Below, one piece after another: positions 1 to 6,361 of a DNA stretch of 9,755 bases (position 1 is its first letter; every line of letters begins with the position of its first letter). Location: positions 1-9,755 of the forward strand of contig DXLM01000096.1 of NCBI GenBank assembly GCA_019414725.1, in the 5' to 3' direction. The translations under genes and the position numbers were made by a program. This DNA is from Bacteroides sp. (GTDB taxonomy: Bacteria > Bacteroidota > Bacteroidia > Bacteroidales > Bacteroidaceae). The notes under the pieces are model-generated. The model searched no databases. It saw only the letters and a program-made list of their open reading frames with translations, and was not told the DNA's origin.

Positions 1-802
1 GGTCTGTAATCCGGAGTTGCCAAAAGGCAACAGCAGCTGCTGCAGCCACATTGAGCGAATCCACTCCATGTGCCATAGGGATACGGACTACATAATCAGC
101 TTCAGCAATTGTCTTGTAAGGAAGCCCATCCCCTTCTGTTCCCATCACAATAGCCAACCGAGGTTCAGCCGCCAATATGGGATGATCTATAGAGATAGAA
201 TCATCAGTCAACGCCATGGCAGCAGTACGGAAACCAAACTTGTTCAAATCGCCAATCGTACCATTCAACCATGTCCATGGAACCAAGAACACCGAACCCA
301 TAGACACCCTTACCGCACGGCAATTCAACGGATCGCAAGAATTGCGTGTCAACAAAACAGCATCTATCCCAAGAGCAGCTGCCGAACGGAATATCGCCCC
401 GATATTGGTAGTGTCCACCACACCGTCAATGACTACAATCCGCCGGGTATCCCGGCAGATCTCTTCCATAGAGGGCAACACCGGACGACGCATAGCACAT
501 AATACACCACGTGTCAGAACATAGCCAGTCAACGTAGCCAACAACTCTCTATCACCCGTATAAACGGGCACATCACCACAACGCTTGATAATGTGAGCAG
601 CACTGCCAGAGATATGCTTACGCTCACACATAAGAGCAAGAGGTTCATATGCTGCATCCAAAGCCCTACTAATGACATTGGGGCTTTCGGCTATAAACAC
701 CCCTTTCCCAGGTTCCATACGCTGACGTAACTGAGTTTCCGTCAACATGCAGAAAACATCCACTCCGGGATGTGTCAATGATGATATTTCAATAATAGGC
801 AT
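1..802 (-). CDS. TrmH/SpoU-family RNA 2'-O-methyltransferase (C-terminus cut by window edge)
   Basis: I translated this by hand from the ATG at 802-800; 267 codons are open to the left edge with no stop. The product is a SPOUT-fold (trefoil-knot) methyltransferase that transfers a methyl group from S-adenosylmethionine to a ribose 2'-OH in rRNA or tRNA. All three family motifs are visible. Motif 1 is NIGAIFRSAAALG at about residues 133-145, with the catalytic-type Arg139. Motif 2 is VMGTEGDGLP at 219-228. Motif 3 is IPMAHGVDSLNVAAAAA at 241-257, with the Ser-Leu-Asn of the cofactor knot. The first 110 residues fit the substrate-binding domain these enzymes carry. Family members are about 250-275 residues, so only a few residues are missing. 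It lies 35 nt after the dehydrogenase stop on the same strand and is probably cotranscribed. The exact RNA target cannot be read from the sequence. Confidence 0.93.
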   Translation of the reverse strand, partial: MPIIEISSLTHPGVDVFCMLTETQLRQRMEPGKGVFIAESPNVISRALDAAYEPLALMCERKHISGSAAHIIKRCGDVPVYTGDRELLATLTGYVLTRGVLCAMRRPVLPSMEEICRDTRRIVVIDGVVDTTNIGAIFRSAAALGIDAVLLTRNSCDPLNCRAVRVSMGSVFLVPWTWLNGTIGDLNKFGFRTAAMALTDDSISIDHPILAAEPRLAIVMGTEGDGLPYKTIAEADYVVRIPMAHGVDSLNVAAAAAVAFWQLRITD

Positions 803-837
803 ACACTCTTATATTATGCTATTTCATTGCTTTTAAT

Positions 838-1884
838 CTACATTCCAGCCTCCATTGTCACAGCTACTTTTATCACTCCATCTTGTCGGTTCTCAAAAAT
901 CCGGTAAGCCGTTTCTATCTGATCTAGCGGGAAACGATGTGTAATTAGTGGAGTGGTATCTATTTTTCCCATCTCTATCAAGCGAAGTATCTCAGCACAA
1001 TCGCAACCATCTACGCCACCAGTTTTGAAGGTTAGATTCTTTCCATACATATCCGGCAAAGGAAGAATCTGAGGACGGTCATAAAGAGCCACCAAAATAA
1101 CGACAGCATTAGGGCGCGCACATTCCCATGCCAAGCGAAATGTATCCTCCCCTCCTGCCACTTCAAAAACTACATCCGCACCACCGTGTGGACTACTTTG
1201 CAATACAAATTCCTTACATTCTTCTGGAGTGACAACTTCTACCTGCGGATAATGTTCCCTAACAAACCGAATTCTTTCAGAGGATTGTTCACAAACAACA
1301 ATGCGCTGCGGCTTTCTCAGCATCACACAAAGCAAAGTACAGATTCCCGTAGGTCCCGCACCAATGATAAGCACCGTGTCTTCTTCGGTAATCTCCGAAA
1401 TGCGAGCAGCCCAAAATCCTGTAGCAAGGATATCTCCTACAAACAAAGCTTGCTCATCACTCACGGAATCGGGAATGAGATTCAAGCCTTGATCAGCATA
1501 AGGTACGCGAACATACTCCGTCTGCCCCCCATCAATCCGACATCCCAAGGCCCATCCCCCATTAGGATCAGCACAATTATTCACATATCCATGCCGGCAA
1601 AAAAAACATTCTCCACAAAAGGTTTCCACATTGACGGTAACTCGATCGCCTGGTTTGACTAATTTAACATCACGTCCTGTCTGCTCCACAATACCCACCA
1701 TTTCATGCCCCACTGTTATTCCGGGAACAGCACGTGGCACACCACCATGTTTAATATGCAAGTCACTGGTACAAATACTCCCAAGAGTGACGCGCACAAT
1801 AGCATCACGCGAGTCTCTCAACTCAGGCTTCGGTTTCTCTATCAATTCAAATTTTCCCTGTTTAATATAAGTATATGCCAACAT
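838..1884 (-). CDS. Zinc-dependent alcohol dehydrogenase (medium-chain dehydrogenase/reductase)
   Basis: 348 residues, normal for the MDR family. It should oxidise an alcohol or reduce a carbonyl with NAD(P)(H) in the cytoplasm; the substrate is not readable. The catalytic-domain signature GHEMVG lies at 59-64. Likely catalytic zinc ligands are Cys38, His60 and Asp151 (in GDILATGF). Four cysteines at 90, 93, 96 and 104 (C-x2-C-x2-C-x7-C) form the structural zinc lobe. The Rossmann motif GAGPTG is at 175-180, and an acidic Glu199 near the end of the following strand favours NAD over NADP (inference). Asp as third zinc ligand recalls the secondary alcohol dehydrogenases of the T. brockii/C. beijerinckii type, although those lack the structural zinc lobe. 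A clear -7 element lies about 45 nt upstream. It is first in a likely two-gene unit with the downstream RNA methyltransferase. Confidence 0.93.
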   Translation of the reverse strand: MLAYTYIKQGKFELIEKPKPELRDSRDAIVRVTLGSICTSDLHIKHGGVPRAVPGITVGHEMVGIVEQTGRDVKLVKPGDRVTVNVETFCGECFFCRHGYVNNCADPNGGWALGCRIDGGQTEYVRVPYADQGLNLIPDSVSDEQALFVGDILATGFWAARISEITEEDTVLIIGAGPTGICTLLCVMLRKPQRIVVCEQSSERIRFVREHYPQVEVVTPEECKEFVLQSSPHGGADVVFEVAGGEDTFRLAWECARPNAVVILVALYDRPQILPLPDMYGKNLTFKTGGVDGCDCAEILRLIEMGKIDTTPLITHRFPLDQIETAYRIFENRQDGVIKVAVTMEAGM

Positions 1885-1928
1885 AATATTTCCTTTTCTT
1901 CTTTAATGGTTATCTTTATAAAACGACG

Positions 1929-1936
1929 CAAAGATA
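1929..1936 (-). promoter_or_regulatory. Bacteroidetes -7 promoter element for the dehydrogenase
   Basis: The minus strand reads TATCTTTG, an exact match to the Bacteroides -7 consensus TAnnTTTG. It lies about 45 nt before the ATG at 1884 and predicts a short leader of roughly 35-40 nt. No TTTG -33 box stands at the ideal distance, so the call rests on the -7 element and its position. Confidence 0.55.
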
Positions 1937-1960
1937 ATATACAAACATAAACAACAGCCA

Positions 1961-1979
1961 CCATTTGCTGACAAAATGG
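1961..1979. promoter_or_regulatory. Short inverted repeat upstream of the dehydrogenase promoter
   Basis: CCATTT (1961-1966) and AAATGG (1974-1979) form a perfect 6-base inverted repeat around a 7-base spacer. It sits 25 bases upstream of the -7 element at 1929-1936, where an activator site or -33 region would be. It could be an operator; it is short enough to be chance in this A/T-rich spacer. Confidence 0.2.
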
Positions 1980-1984
1980 CTTTC

Positions 1985-2213
1985 TTTATCACTTTACCTT
2001 GCTTCTCAACTGCAAACAAATTTTACAAAGGTTTAAACACATCTCGATATTCATTAAAATTATCTTCACAGATTTAAATTCATTTCATTTCCGGCTGACA
2101 TTTTGCCATCAGGCATATACTTTGCAAGAACATCAGTGTATTGCCAAAAACGACAAGATAAAAAAAATCAAAAAGCAGTCTAGTAACAATTTAAAATATA
2201 GGAGATTATAATT
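1985..2213. other. Spacer with the presumed hsp20 promoter and ribosome-binding site
   Basis: Together with the region back to 1885 this forms a 329-nt gene-free spacer between divergent genes. A near-consensus -7 element, TATACTTTG, lies at 2116-2124, with one base more than TAnnTTTG between TA and TTTG; no good -33 box precedes it. If used it would give a leader of about 80 nt. A purine-rich TAGGAGA at about 2200-2206 lies 7-8 nt before the ATG at 2214, a better ribosome-binding site than most genes here have. I did not see a CIRCE-type inverted repeat. Confidence 0.35.
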
Positions 2214-2651
2214 ATGACGCCGACTAGAAAGTATAACAATCAGAATTGGTTACCAAGTATTTTCAACGATTTCTTTGATAATGAATGGTTGACAAGAGCC
2301 AACGCTACTGCCCCTGCAATTAATGTCATTGAAAGTGACAAAGATTATAAAGTAGAGGTTGCTGCTCCGGGTATGACTAAAGAAGATTTCAATATCCACA
2401 TCAGCGAAAACAACGAACTAGTGATCTCAATGGAGAAAAAGAATGAAACAAAAGAGGACGACCATCACAACAGAAGATATTTACGTCGTGAATTTTCTTA
2501 CTCTAAGTTCGAACAAGCTTTGATTCTTCCTGAAGATGTGGTTAAGGAAAAAATCAGCGCCAATGCCAGCAATGGTGTTCTGACCATTGATTTGCCTAAA
2601 CGCACTCCTGAAGAAAAAGCCAAAGTGAACAGAATCATCGAAATTCATTAA
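2214..2651 (+). CDS. hsp20: Hsp20/alpha-crystallin small heat-shock protein
   Basis: 145 residues, the usual size for bacterial small heat-shock proteins. These ATP-independent chaperones form oligomers and hold unfolding proteins for refolding by DnaK/ClpB. The alpha-crystallin domain spans about 34-130, opening with PAINVIESDKDYKVEVAAPG and closing with the family hallmark NGVLTIDLPK at 120-129. The C-terminal tail carries an I-x-I motif (Ile142-Glu143-Ile144) that normally docks into a neighbouring subunit. The N-terminal arm (1-33) is aromatic and acidic (WLPSIFNDFFDNEWL), as expected for the client-binding arm. The gene stands alone: the dehydrogenase upstream is divergent and a 393-nt spacer follows. 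Expression is presumably stress-dependent, but no known operator is visible. Confidence 0.95.
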   Translation: MTPTRKYNNQNWLPSIFNDFFDNEWLTRANATAPAINVIESDKDYKVEVAAPGMTKEDFNIHISENNELVISMEKKNETKEDDHHNRRYLRREFSYSKFEQALILPEDVVKEKISANASNGVLTIDLPKRTPEEKAKVNRIIEIH

Positions 2652-2670
2652 TCACAGATTTTGAATATTT

Positions 2671-2755
2671 ACAATCAGACAGTTTATAAGGTACATCTAT
2701 AACATGCTATTATTTTGCATGATATAAAAGTGTGCCTTATATATTGTCCGATTGT
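2671..2755. repeat. 85-nt long imperfect hairpin downstream of hsp20
   Basis: The outer arms 2671-2695 and 2731-2755 pair over 25 positions: 21 Watson-Crick pairs, 2 G-U pairs (as RNA of the plus strand) and 2 mismatches. An inner stem pairs TATAACATGC (2698-2707) with GCATGATATA (2717-2726) with one mismatch, closing a 9-nt loop. The element starts 20 nt after the hsp20 stop. No run of T follows, so it is not a classic intrinsic terminator. It may be a 3'-UTR stabiliser, a bidirectional terminator, or a copy of a small palindromic repeat. No target-site duplication is evident at its flanks. Confidence 0.6.
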
Positions 2756-3044
2756 CATAAAATCAACATATTTGCATCAACACTTTCTGCGGATTTCCAC
2801 CATGCTTTTCAGCGTTTCTTCCCATCTTTCCCCTAAAAAAGTCCACCTCTATTACAATTGAACTTCAAATTCAGGACAAAACTGAAAAAAGCCAGTTTAA
2901 ATTTTCCTTCAAAAAATGCTGAACAACATTAAAACAGAAACTAAGATGAGTAGGCTTCTTTTTTATTATACAAGCATTAAAATCACATATTTTTAGTATT
3001 TTTGTACCCAAATTCACCATATAAAACAAACCAATAAAAAGAGG
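2756..3044. other. Gene-free spacer before the GtrA gene
   Basis: I see no supportable gene here. It holds A-rich and T-rich tracts, a minor inverted repeat (AAACTG 2879-2884 and CAGTTT 2893-2898) and the promoter element listed separately. Short peptides can be read on the minus strand around 2780-2840, but they have no family resemblance I can name. Confidence 0.5.
2997..3004 (+). promoter_or_regulatory. Bacteroidetes -7 promoter element for the GtrA/SDR unit
   Basis: TATTTTTG matches TAnnTTTG exactly and lies 40 nt before the ATG at 3045, giving a short predicted leader of about 30-35 nt. No convincing -33 TTTG box is present at 19-21 nt upstream. The downstream genes show no other obvious promoter, so this is the likely start of the 3045-5310 transcript. 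Confidence 0.5.
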
Positions 3045-3434
3045 ATGAAAGCATCAGTACGTTTAGTTCGTTTTGCTACAATAGGAACCTTAAATTACCT
3101 TATTACCATGTTAGTGATATGGATTGTGATAAGTTACTTCTCATTCAAAGGAAAATATATAGTAGCAAATATTATGGCATATCTCATCGCTCAAACCCAT
3201 AATTTTATATGGAGCAAATATTGGATTTTTCCTTCCAGCAATCCCCAAAACAGTCTTTGGCAACAAATAATGCTCTTTTGTACCGCTTTTGGTATTGCCT
3301 ATGGCATACAACTTCTTTTTGTGATACTGATGATAGAAGCAATAGGAATCAAAGAATTTACAGCACAATTTATTGGAATAATAATATATGGAGCTGTTAA
3401 TTTTATGGTAAACAATAGAATAACATTCCGATAA
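3045..3434 (+). CDS. GtrA-like four-helix membrane protein
   Basis: 129 residues, the usual GtrA length. Four hydrophobic segments lie at about 9-31, 38-54, 74-98 and 105-122. Family hallmarks are the early Gly-Thr-Leu-Asn-Tyr in helix 1, NFIWSKYWIF after helix 2 (53-62) and the closing NFMVNNRITFR at the C-terminus. GtrA-type proteins are thought to help translocate lipid-linked sugars across the inner membrane for cell-envelope or O-antigen glycosylation, normally beside a GtrB-like glycosyltransferase. No glycosyltransferase is present here. Instead the gene is followed after 16 nt by a short-chain dehydrogenase, so the sugar-flipping role is only a family inference. Confidence 0.88.
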   Translation: MKASVRLVRFATIGTLNYLITMLVIWIVISYFSFKGKYIVANIMAYLIAQTHNFIWSKYWIFPSSNPQNSLWQQIMLFCTAFGIAYGIQLLFVILMIEAIGIKEFTAQFIGIIIYGAVNFMVNNRITFR

Positions 3435-3450
3435 ATATATTTCAAAACTT

Positions 3451-4326
3451 ATGGCAGACAATTATATAGAAAGGCAATACGAACAATATGAAGCCCGAAA
3501 GGCTGCATGGGAAAAAAAACGTAAACAAGGAAAGAAGAAAACGATTTCCGTCAAGCCTCAACCAAAGGACCTGACAGACAATACAATCAAACTTCCTAGA
3601 AAAGCATTCATCACAGGAGGTGCCGATGGCATAGGGAGAAACATTGTGAAAGCTTTCTGCAACTCACAATACCAAGTCGCCTTTTGTGACAAAAATGAGG
3701 ATTTAGGAATACAGACAGCCAAAGAGACCGGAGCAATTTTTTATCATGCCGATGTAAGTAATAAAGAATCCCTTGAGAACTGTATGCACGAGCTTTTTGA
3801 AAAGTGGGGGGATATGGACATCATTATTAACAATGCCGGAATAAGCGAATTTTCTCCCATCACGGAAACCAGCGTGGAAGATTTTGATAAAATTTTGTCC
3901 ATCAATCTGCGACCTGTATTTATCACCTCACGCACATTAGCTTTGCATCGCAAATCCCAAGCAGAAAATCACCCGTATGGCAGAATTATCAATATCTGTT
4001 CCACCCGTTATTTAATGAGCGAACCGGGAAGCGAAAGCTATGCGGCTTCCAAAGGAGGAATCTATTCACTGACCCATGCACTTGCTTTATCCCTTGCCGA
4101 CTTTCATATCACCGTAAACTGTATTTCGCCGGGATGGATTCAGACCAATGATTACGAACAGCTACGCCCAGAAGATCATGCCCAACATCCATCAAGACGA
4201 GTAGGCAAACCAGAAGACATAGCACGTATGTGTTTATTTTTATGTCAAGAAGAGAACGACTTCATCAATGGACAAAATATCATCATCGATGGTGGAATGA
4301 CCAAAAAGATGATTTATTTAGAATAA
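3451..4326 (+). CDS. Short-chain dehydrogenase/reductase with basic N-terminal extension
   Basis: 291 residues; the SDR core starts near residue 50, so about 45 residues are extra. The core is complete. The cofactor motif TGGADGIGR lies at 55-63. Asp80 at the end of the second strand suggests NAD(H) preference. Asp101-Val102 and NNAG (127-130) follow, then Asn152. The catalytic Ser184, Tyr197 and Lys201 are in YAASKGG context, and PG stands at 227-228. The reaction is an NAD(P)-dependent alcohol/carbonyl interconversion, substrate unknown. The extension (1-45) is charged and probably helical, dense in Lys/Arg/Glu with a KKRKQGKKK patch. The core contains no earlier in-frame Met to use instead, so the ATG at 3451 is the best start. 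It follows the GtrA gene by 16 nt and is almost surely cotranscribed. Confidence 0.93.
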   Translation: MADNYIERQYEQYEARKAAWEKKRKQGKKKTISVKPQPKDLTDNTIKLPRKAFITGGADGIGRNIVKAFCNSQYQVAFCDKNEDLGIQTAKETGAIFYHADVSNKESLENCMHELFEKWGDMDIIINNAGISEFSPITETSVEDFDKILSINLRPVFITSRTLALHRKSQAENHPYGRIINICSTRYLMSEPGSESYAASKGGIYSLTHALALSLADFHITVNCISPGWIQTNDYEQLRPEDHAQHPSRRVGKPEDIARMCLFLCQEENDFINGQNIIIDGGMTKKMIYLE

Positions 4327-4368
4327 AACGAACTAAAGAAAATATCTATAATGAATAAATAATCACTC

Positions 4369-5310
4369 ATGAAAATACATCATATCGCCATTTGGACATT
4401 TCATCTGGAAAAGCTAAGGGAATTTTATACTCGTTACTTTAACGGAACAAGTAATGAAAAATACATTAATTCCCAAAAAGGTTTTGAATCTTACTTCATT
4501 TCATTTGAAAGTGGTGCTACATTAGAGTTGATGAGTAGGATTGACGTGCAAAATATCCCGATAGAAGAAAACAGACCGGGATTGACCCATCTAGCTTTTT
4601 CTTTTGAAAGCCAAGAAGCTGTCTTATCACTAACGGAACAGCTACGTACTAAAGGATACCATATCGTAGGTGAACCTCGCATTTCAGGAGATGGCTATTT
4701 TGAAAGTGTGATACTAGATCCAGACGGAAACCGGATAGAGTGTGTTTACAAAAAAGAGCAGGAATGCCCTCCTGAGGGAAATCATGTAATAGAAACTGAG
4801 CGACTTATTTTACGTCCTTTTACAGAGAATGATACGGAAGCTGTTTTTAACTGTTGCCAGAATCCCAACCTAGGAAATAATGCTGGTTGGAAACCTCATG
4901 ACACACTGGAAGAATCTCTGAAAATTCTTCAAACAATATTTATACCACAAAAAGACACATGGGCCATCACTAGAAAGGAAGACCGGCTTCTGATAGGAGC
5001 TATAGGAATTCTACCAGACCCAAAGAGAGAGAATTCAAATGCCGGAATGATAGGTTATTGGTTAGATGAAGCCCAATGGGGAAAAGGATATATGTCTGAA
5101 GCCGTCTGTGCTGTCTTGGACTATGGCTTCAACAAACTAGGATTAACCTTGATCAGTGCAAATTGTTATCCTCAAAACAAACGTTCACAACGTGTTTTGG
5201 AGAAAATGGGGTTTACATACGAAGGCATTCTCCATCAAGCCGAAGTTAGCTATGATGACAAAATATATGATCATTTGTGTTATTACTTAGAGAAAAGCAA
5301 CCTAAAATAA
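4369..5310 (+). CDS. Fusion of a VOC/glyoxalase-like domain and a GNAT acetyltransferase
   Basis: 313 residues in two domains. Residues 1-128 are a vicinal-oxygen-chelate (glyoxalase/bleomycin-resistance) fold. It starts MKIHHIAIWT and has His5, Glu53, His74 and Glu124 placed as the four metal ligands of glyoxalase I-like enzymes. DPDGNRIE (117-124) is a typical VOC ending. Residues 138-310 are a RimJ/RimL-type N-acetyltransferase: it opens ETERLILRPFTENDTEAVF, has the acetyl-CoA loop QWGKGYMSEA (236-245), and ends with NKRSQRVLEKMGF (270-282), typical of this group. Each half alone is a common protein; the fusion is less so. It follows the SDR gene by 42 nt and may be the third gene of that transcript. 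The substrate could be a toxic aldehyde or thiol adduct, or an antibiotic-like amine; neither is shown by the sequence. Confidence 0.9.
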   Translation: MKIHHIAIWTFHLEKLREFYTRYFNGTSNEKYINSQKGFESYFISFESGATLELMSRIDVQNIPIEENRPGLTHLAFSFESQEAVLSLTEQLRTKGYHIVGEPRISGDGYFESVILDPDGNRIECVYKKEQECPPEGNHVIETERLILRPFTENDTEAVFNCCQNPNLGNNAGWKPHDTLEESLKILQTIFIPQKDTWAITRKEDRLLIGAIGILPDPKRENSNAGMIGYWLDEAQWGKGYMSEAVCAVLDYGFNKLGLTLISANCYPQNKRSQRVLEKMGFTYEGILHQAEVSYDDKIYDHLCYYLEKSNLK

Positions 5311-5422
5311 GTTTTTCATTTTTACACAATCTCAAATGCCTATTCTATTTCATCATTAATTTTGTTAATCCCTAACTTCCCCCAAAGGATATATACATGT
5401 CTAAAAAAATCAAAACAAAGCA

Positions 5423-5457
5423 ATCGTTCTTGGGTAAAACATTTATCCAAGAACGAT
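5423..5457 (-). terminator. Intrinsic terminator of the MaoC-like gene
   Basis: ATCGTTCTTGG (5423-5433) and CCAAGAACGAT (5447-5457) are perfect inverted repeats. The stem continues inward through one G-T position and TAAA/TTTA to a 3-nt loop, about 16 pairs. Read on the minus strand it lies 43 nt after the MaoC stop and is followed by a T-rich stretch ending in seven Ts (5402-5408 complement). On the plus strand no T-run follows, so it mainly fits the minus-strand gene, though the hairpin could also stop read-through from 5310. Confidence 0.75.
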
Positions 5458-5500
5458 AAAAATACACCTTATTCTTCTTCGGAGATTATTTCTCATAAAA

Positions 5501-5965
5501 TCAATTGAAATAATACAAGAAGATAGCGATGCCTTCAAGTGCCTTCTTCGGTTGGTCTTTTATCTCAATTGTAAATTTAATTTCAGCCTTGGCTACGCCA
5601 CGCAAGTTCTGTAAAGAATGAAGACTTGCTACCATACGGATACTCTGACCTGCTAGGACAGCCTGTCCAAATTTCATCTTGTCCATACCATAGTTGATCA
5701 TCATTTTCAGATTATTCACTTCTATAATCTGGTTCCACATATGTGGAAGCAACGAAAGGGTCAGGTAACCATGTACAATAGTACTATGATAAGGACTTTC
5801 CACTTTAGCACGTTCTGTATCTACATGAATCCACTGATGATCCAAGGTAGCATCTGCAAAAAGATTAATTCGGTCTTGCGACACTTCCACATAGTCGGAA
5901 ATTCCAATCTGCCGTCCTAGCAGCTTCTCAAAATCCTCGTACGAATTAACAACAACTTTATCCAT
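5501..5965 (-). CDS. MaoC-like (R)-specific enoyl hydratase domain protein
   Basis: 154 residues forming a single hot-dog fold, the usual length for short MaoC/NodN-like proteins. The family's hydratase motif is present as FADATLDHQWIHVD (36-49), with Asp42 and His47 at the spacing of the catalytic Asp-x4-His pair of (R)-hydratases. It is followed by the conserved HGYLTLSLL segment at 65-73. Such enzymes add water to 2-enoyl-CoA (or acyl-carrier) thioesters and act as dimers in the cytoplasm. No polyhydroxyalkanoate or fatty-acid genes are adjacent, so the physiological substrate is unknown. It has its own promoter element (6003-6010) and terminator, and is divergent from the YgbA-like gene. 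Confidence 0.9.
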   Translation of the reverse strand: MDKVVVNSYEDFEKLLGRQIGISDYVEVSQDRINLFADATLDHQWIHVDTERAKVESPYHSTIVHGYLTLSLLPHMWNQIIEVNNLKMMINYGMDKMKFGQAVLAGQSIRMVASLHSLQNLRGVAKAEIKFTIEIKDQPKKALEGIAIFLYYFN

Positions 5966-6002
5966 TATCTCTTTATTTTAAAGGTTATACACTAATTGAA
6001 TA

Positions 6003-6010
6003 CAAAAATA
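6003..6010 (-). promoter_or_regulatory. Bacteroidetes -7 element for the MaoC-like gene
   Basis: The minus strand reads TATTTTTG, an exact TAnnTTTG match, 38 nt before the ATG at 5965. Its upstream half would overlap the oppositely oriented element at 6025-6032. A good -33 box is not seen. Confidence 0.5.
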
Positions 6011-6024
6011 AGAAAAAATAGTCC

Positions 6025-6032
6025 TATATTTG
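6025..6032 (+). promoter_or_regulatory. Bacteroidetes -7 element for the YgbA-MGMT unit
   Basis: TATATTTG followed by C is an exact TAnnTTTG match, 30 nt before the ATG at 6063. It decides the gene start: an in-frame TTG at 6030-6032 lies inside this element and could not be in the transcript. It stands 14 nt from the divergent element at 6003-6010, so a regulator bound between them could affect both genes. No known operator half-sites are recognised. Confidence 0.6.
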
Positions 6033-6062
6033 CACTTTATTCACACAAAAACTTCATTACAG

Positions 6063-6356
6063 ATGAGAATTATTGAAAAAGAACAGCGTACCGCAGAACA
6101 AATGATCCGAATTTATTGTCGGTACAAGGAAGGCAATAAAGAGCTTTGCCCAACCTGTCGGCAGTTATTGCAATATGCACATAACAGGTTAAAGCATTGT
6201 ACATTCGGTGAACAAAAAAAGACTTGCCGCAACTGTCCCATACATTGTTATAAACCAGAAATGAAGAAACGAATACAAGAAGTAATGCGGTATGCTGGTC
6301 CACGAATGTTTTTTTTTCATCCCATAACAACTATCAAGCATTTCATTCATCAATAA
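6063..6356 (+). CDS. YgbA-like Cys-rich protein (nitrous oxide-stimulated promoter family)
   Basis: 97 residues from the ATG at 6063; the longer TTG start at 6030 is rejected because it sits in the promoter. The protein matches the pattern of E. coli YgbA. It has a Cys pair CPTC (29-32), then LLQYAHNRLKHC, a CRNCPIHCYKP cluster (55-65) and the closing AGPRMFFFHP segment (78-87). Conserved-looking cysteines at 29, 32, 46, 55, 58 and 62 could hold a metal or react with NO (inference). In enterobacteria ygbA belongs to the nitric-oxide-induced regulon; its biochemical role is not established as far as I know. The MGMT-family gene begins 5 nt after its stop, so the two are almost certainly one transcript. 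Confidence 0.88.
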   Translation: MRIIEKEQRTAEQMIRIYCRYKEGNKELCPTCRQLLQYAHNRLKHCTFGEQKKTCRNCPIHCYKPEMKKRIQEVMRYAGPRMFFFHPITTIKHFIHQ

Positions 6357-6361
6357 ACAGA

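Noticed and set aside
17..524. Two plus-strand open frames (161 and 102 codons)
   Set aside because: Both lie antisense inside the TrmH-family gene, whose translation carries all three methyltransferase motifs.
1999..2211. 70-codon plus-strand open frame ahead of hsp20
   Set aside because: Low-complexity K/I/F/N-rich translation in an A/T-rich spacer, overlapping the likely hsp20 promoter and ribosome-binding site; no family resemblance.
2879..2898. Small inverted repeat AAACTG/CAGTTT as a terminator
   Set aside because: Only six pairs, A/T-rich, no T-run after it and more than 200 nt from the nearest stop codon.
6030..6062. TTG start that would lengthen the YgbA-like protein by 11 residues
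   Set aside because: The TTG is part of the TATATTTG promoter element, and family similarity begins after the ATG at 6063.
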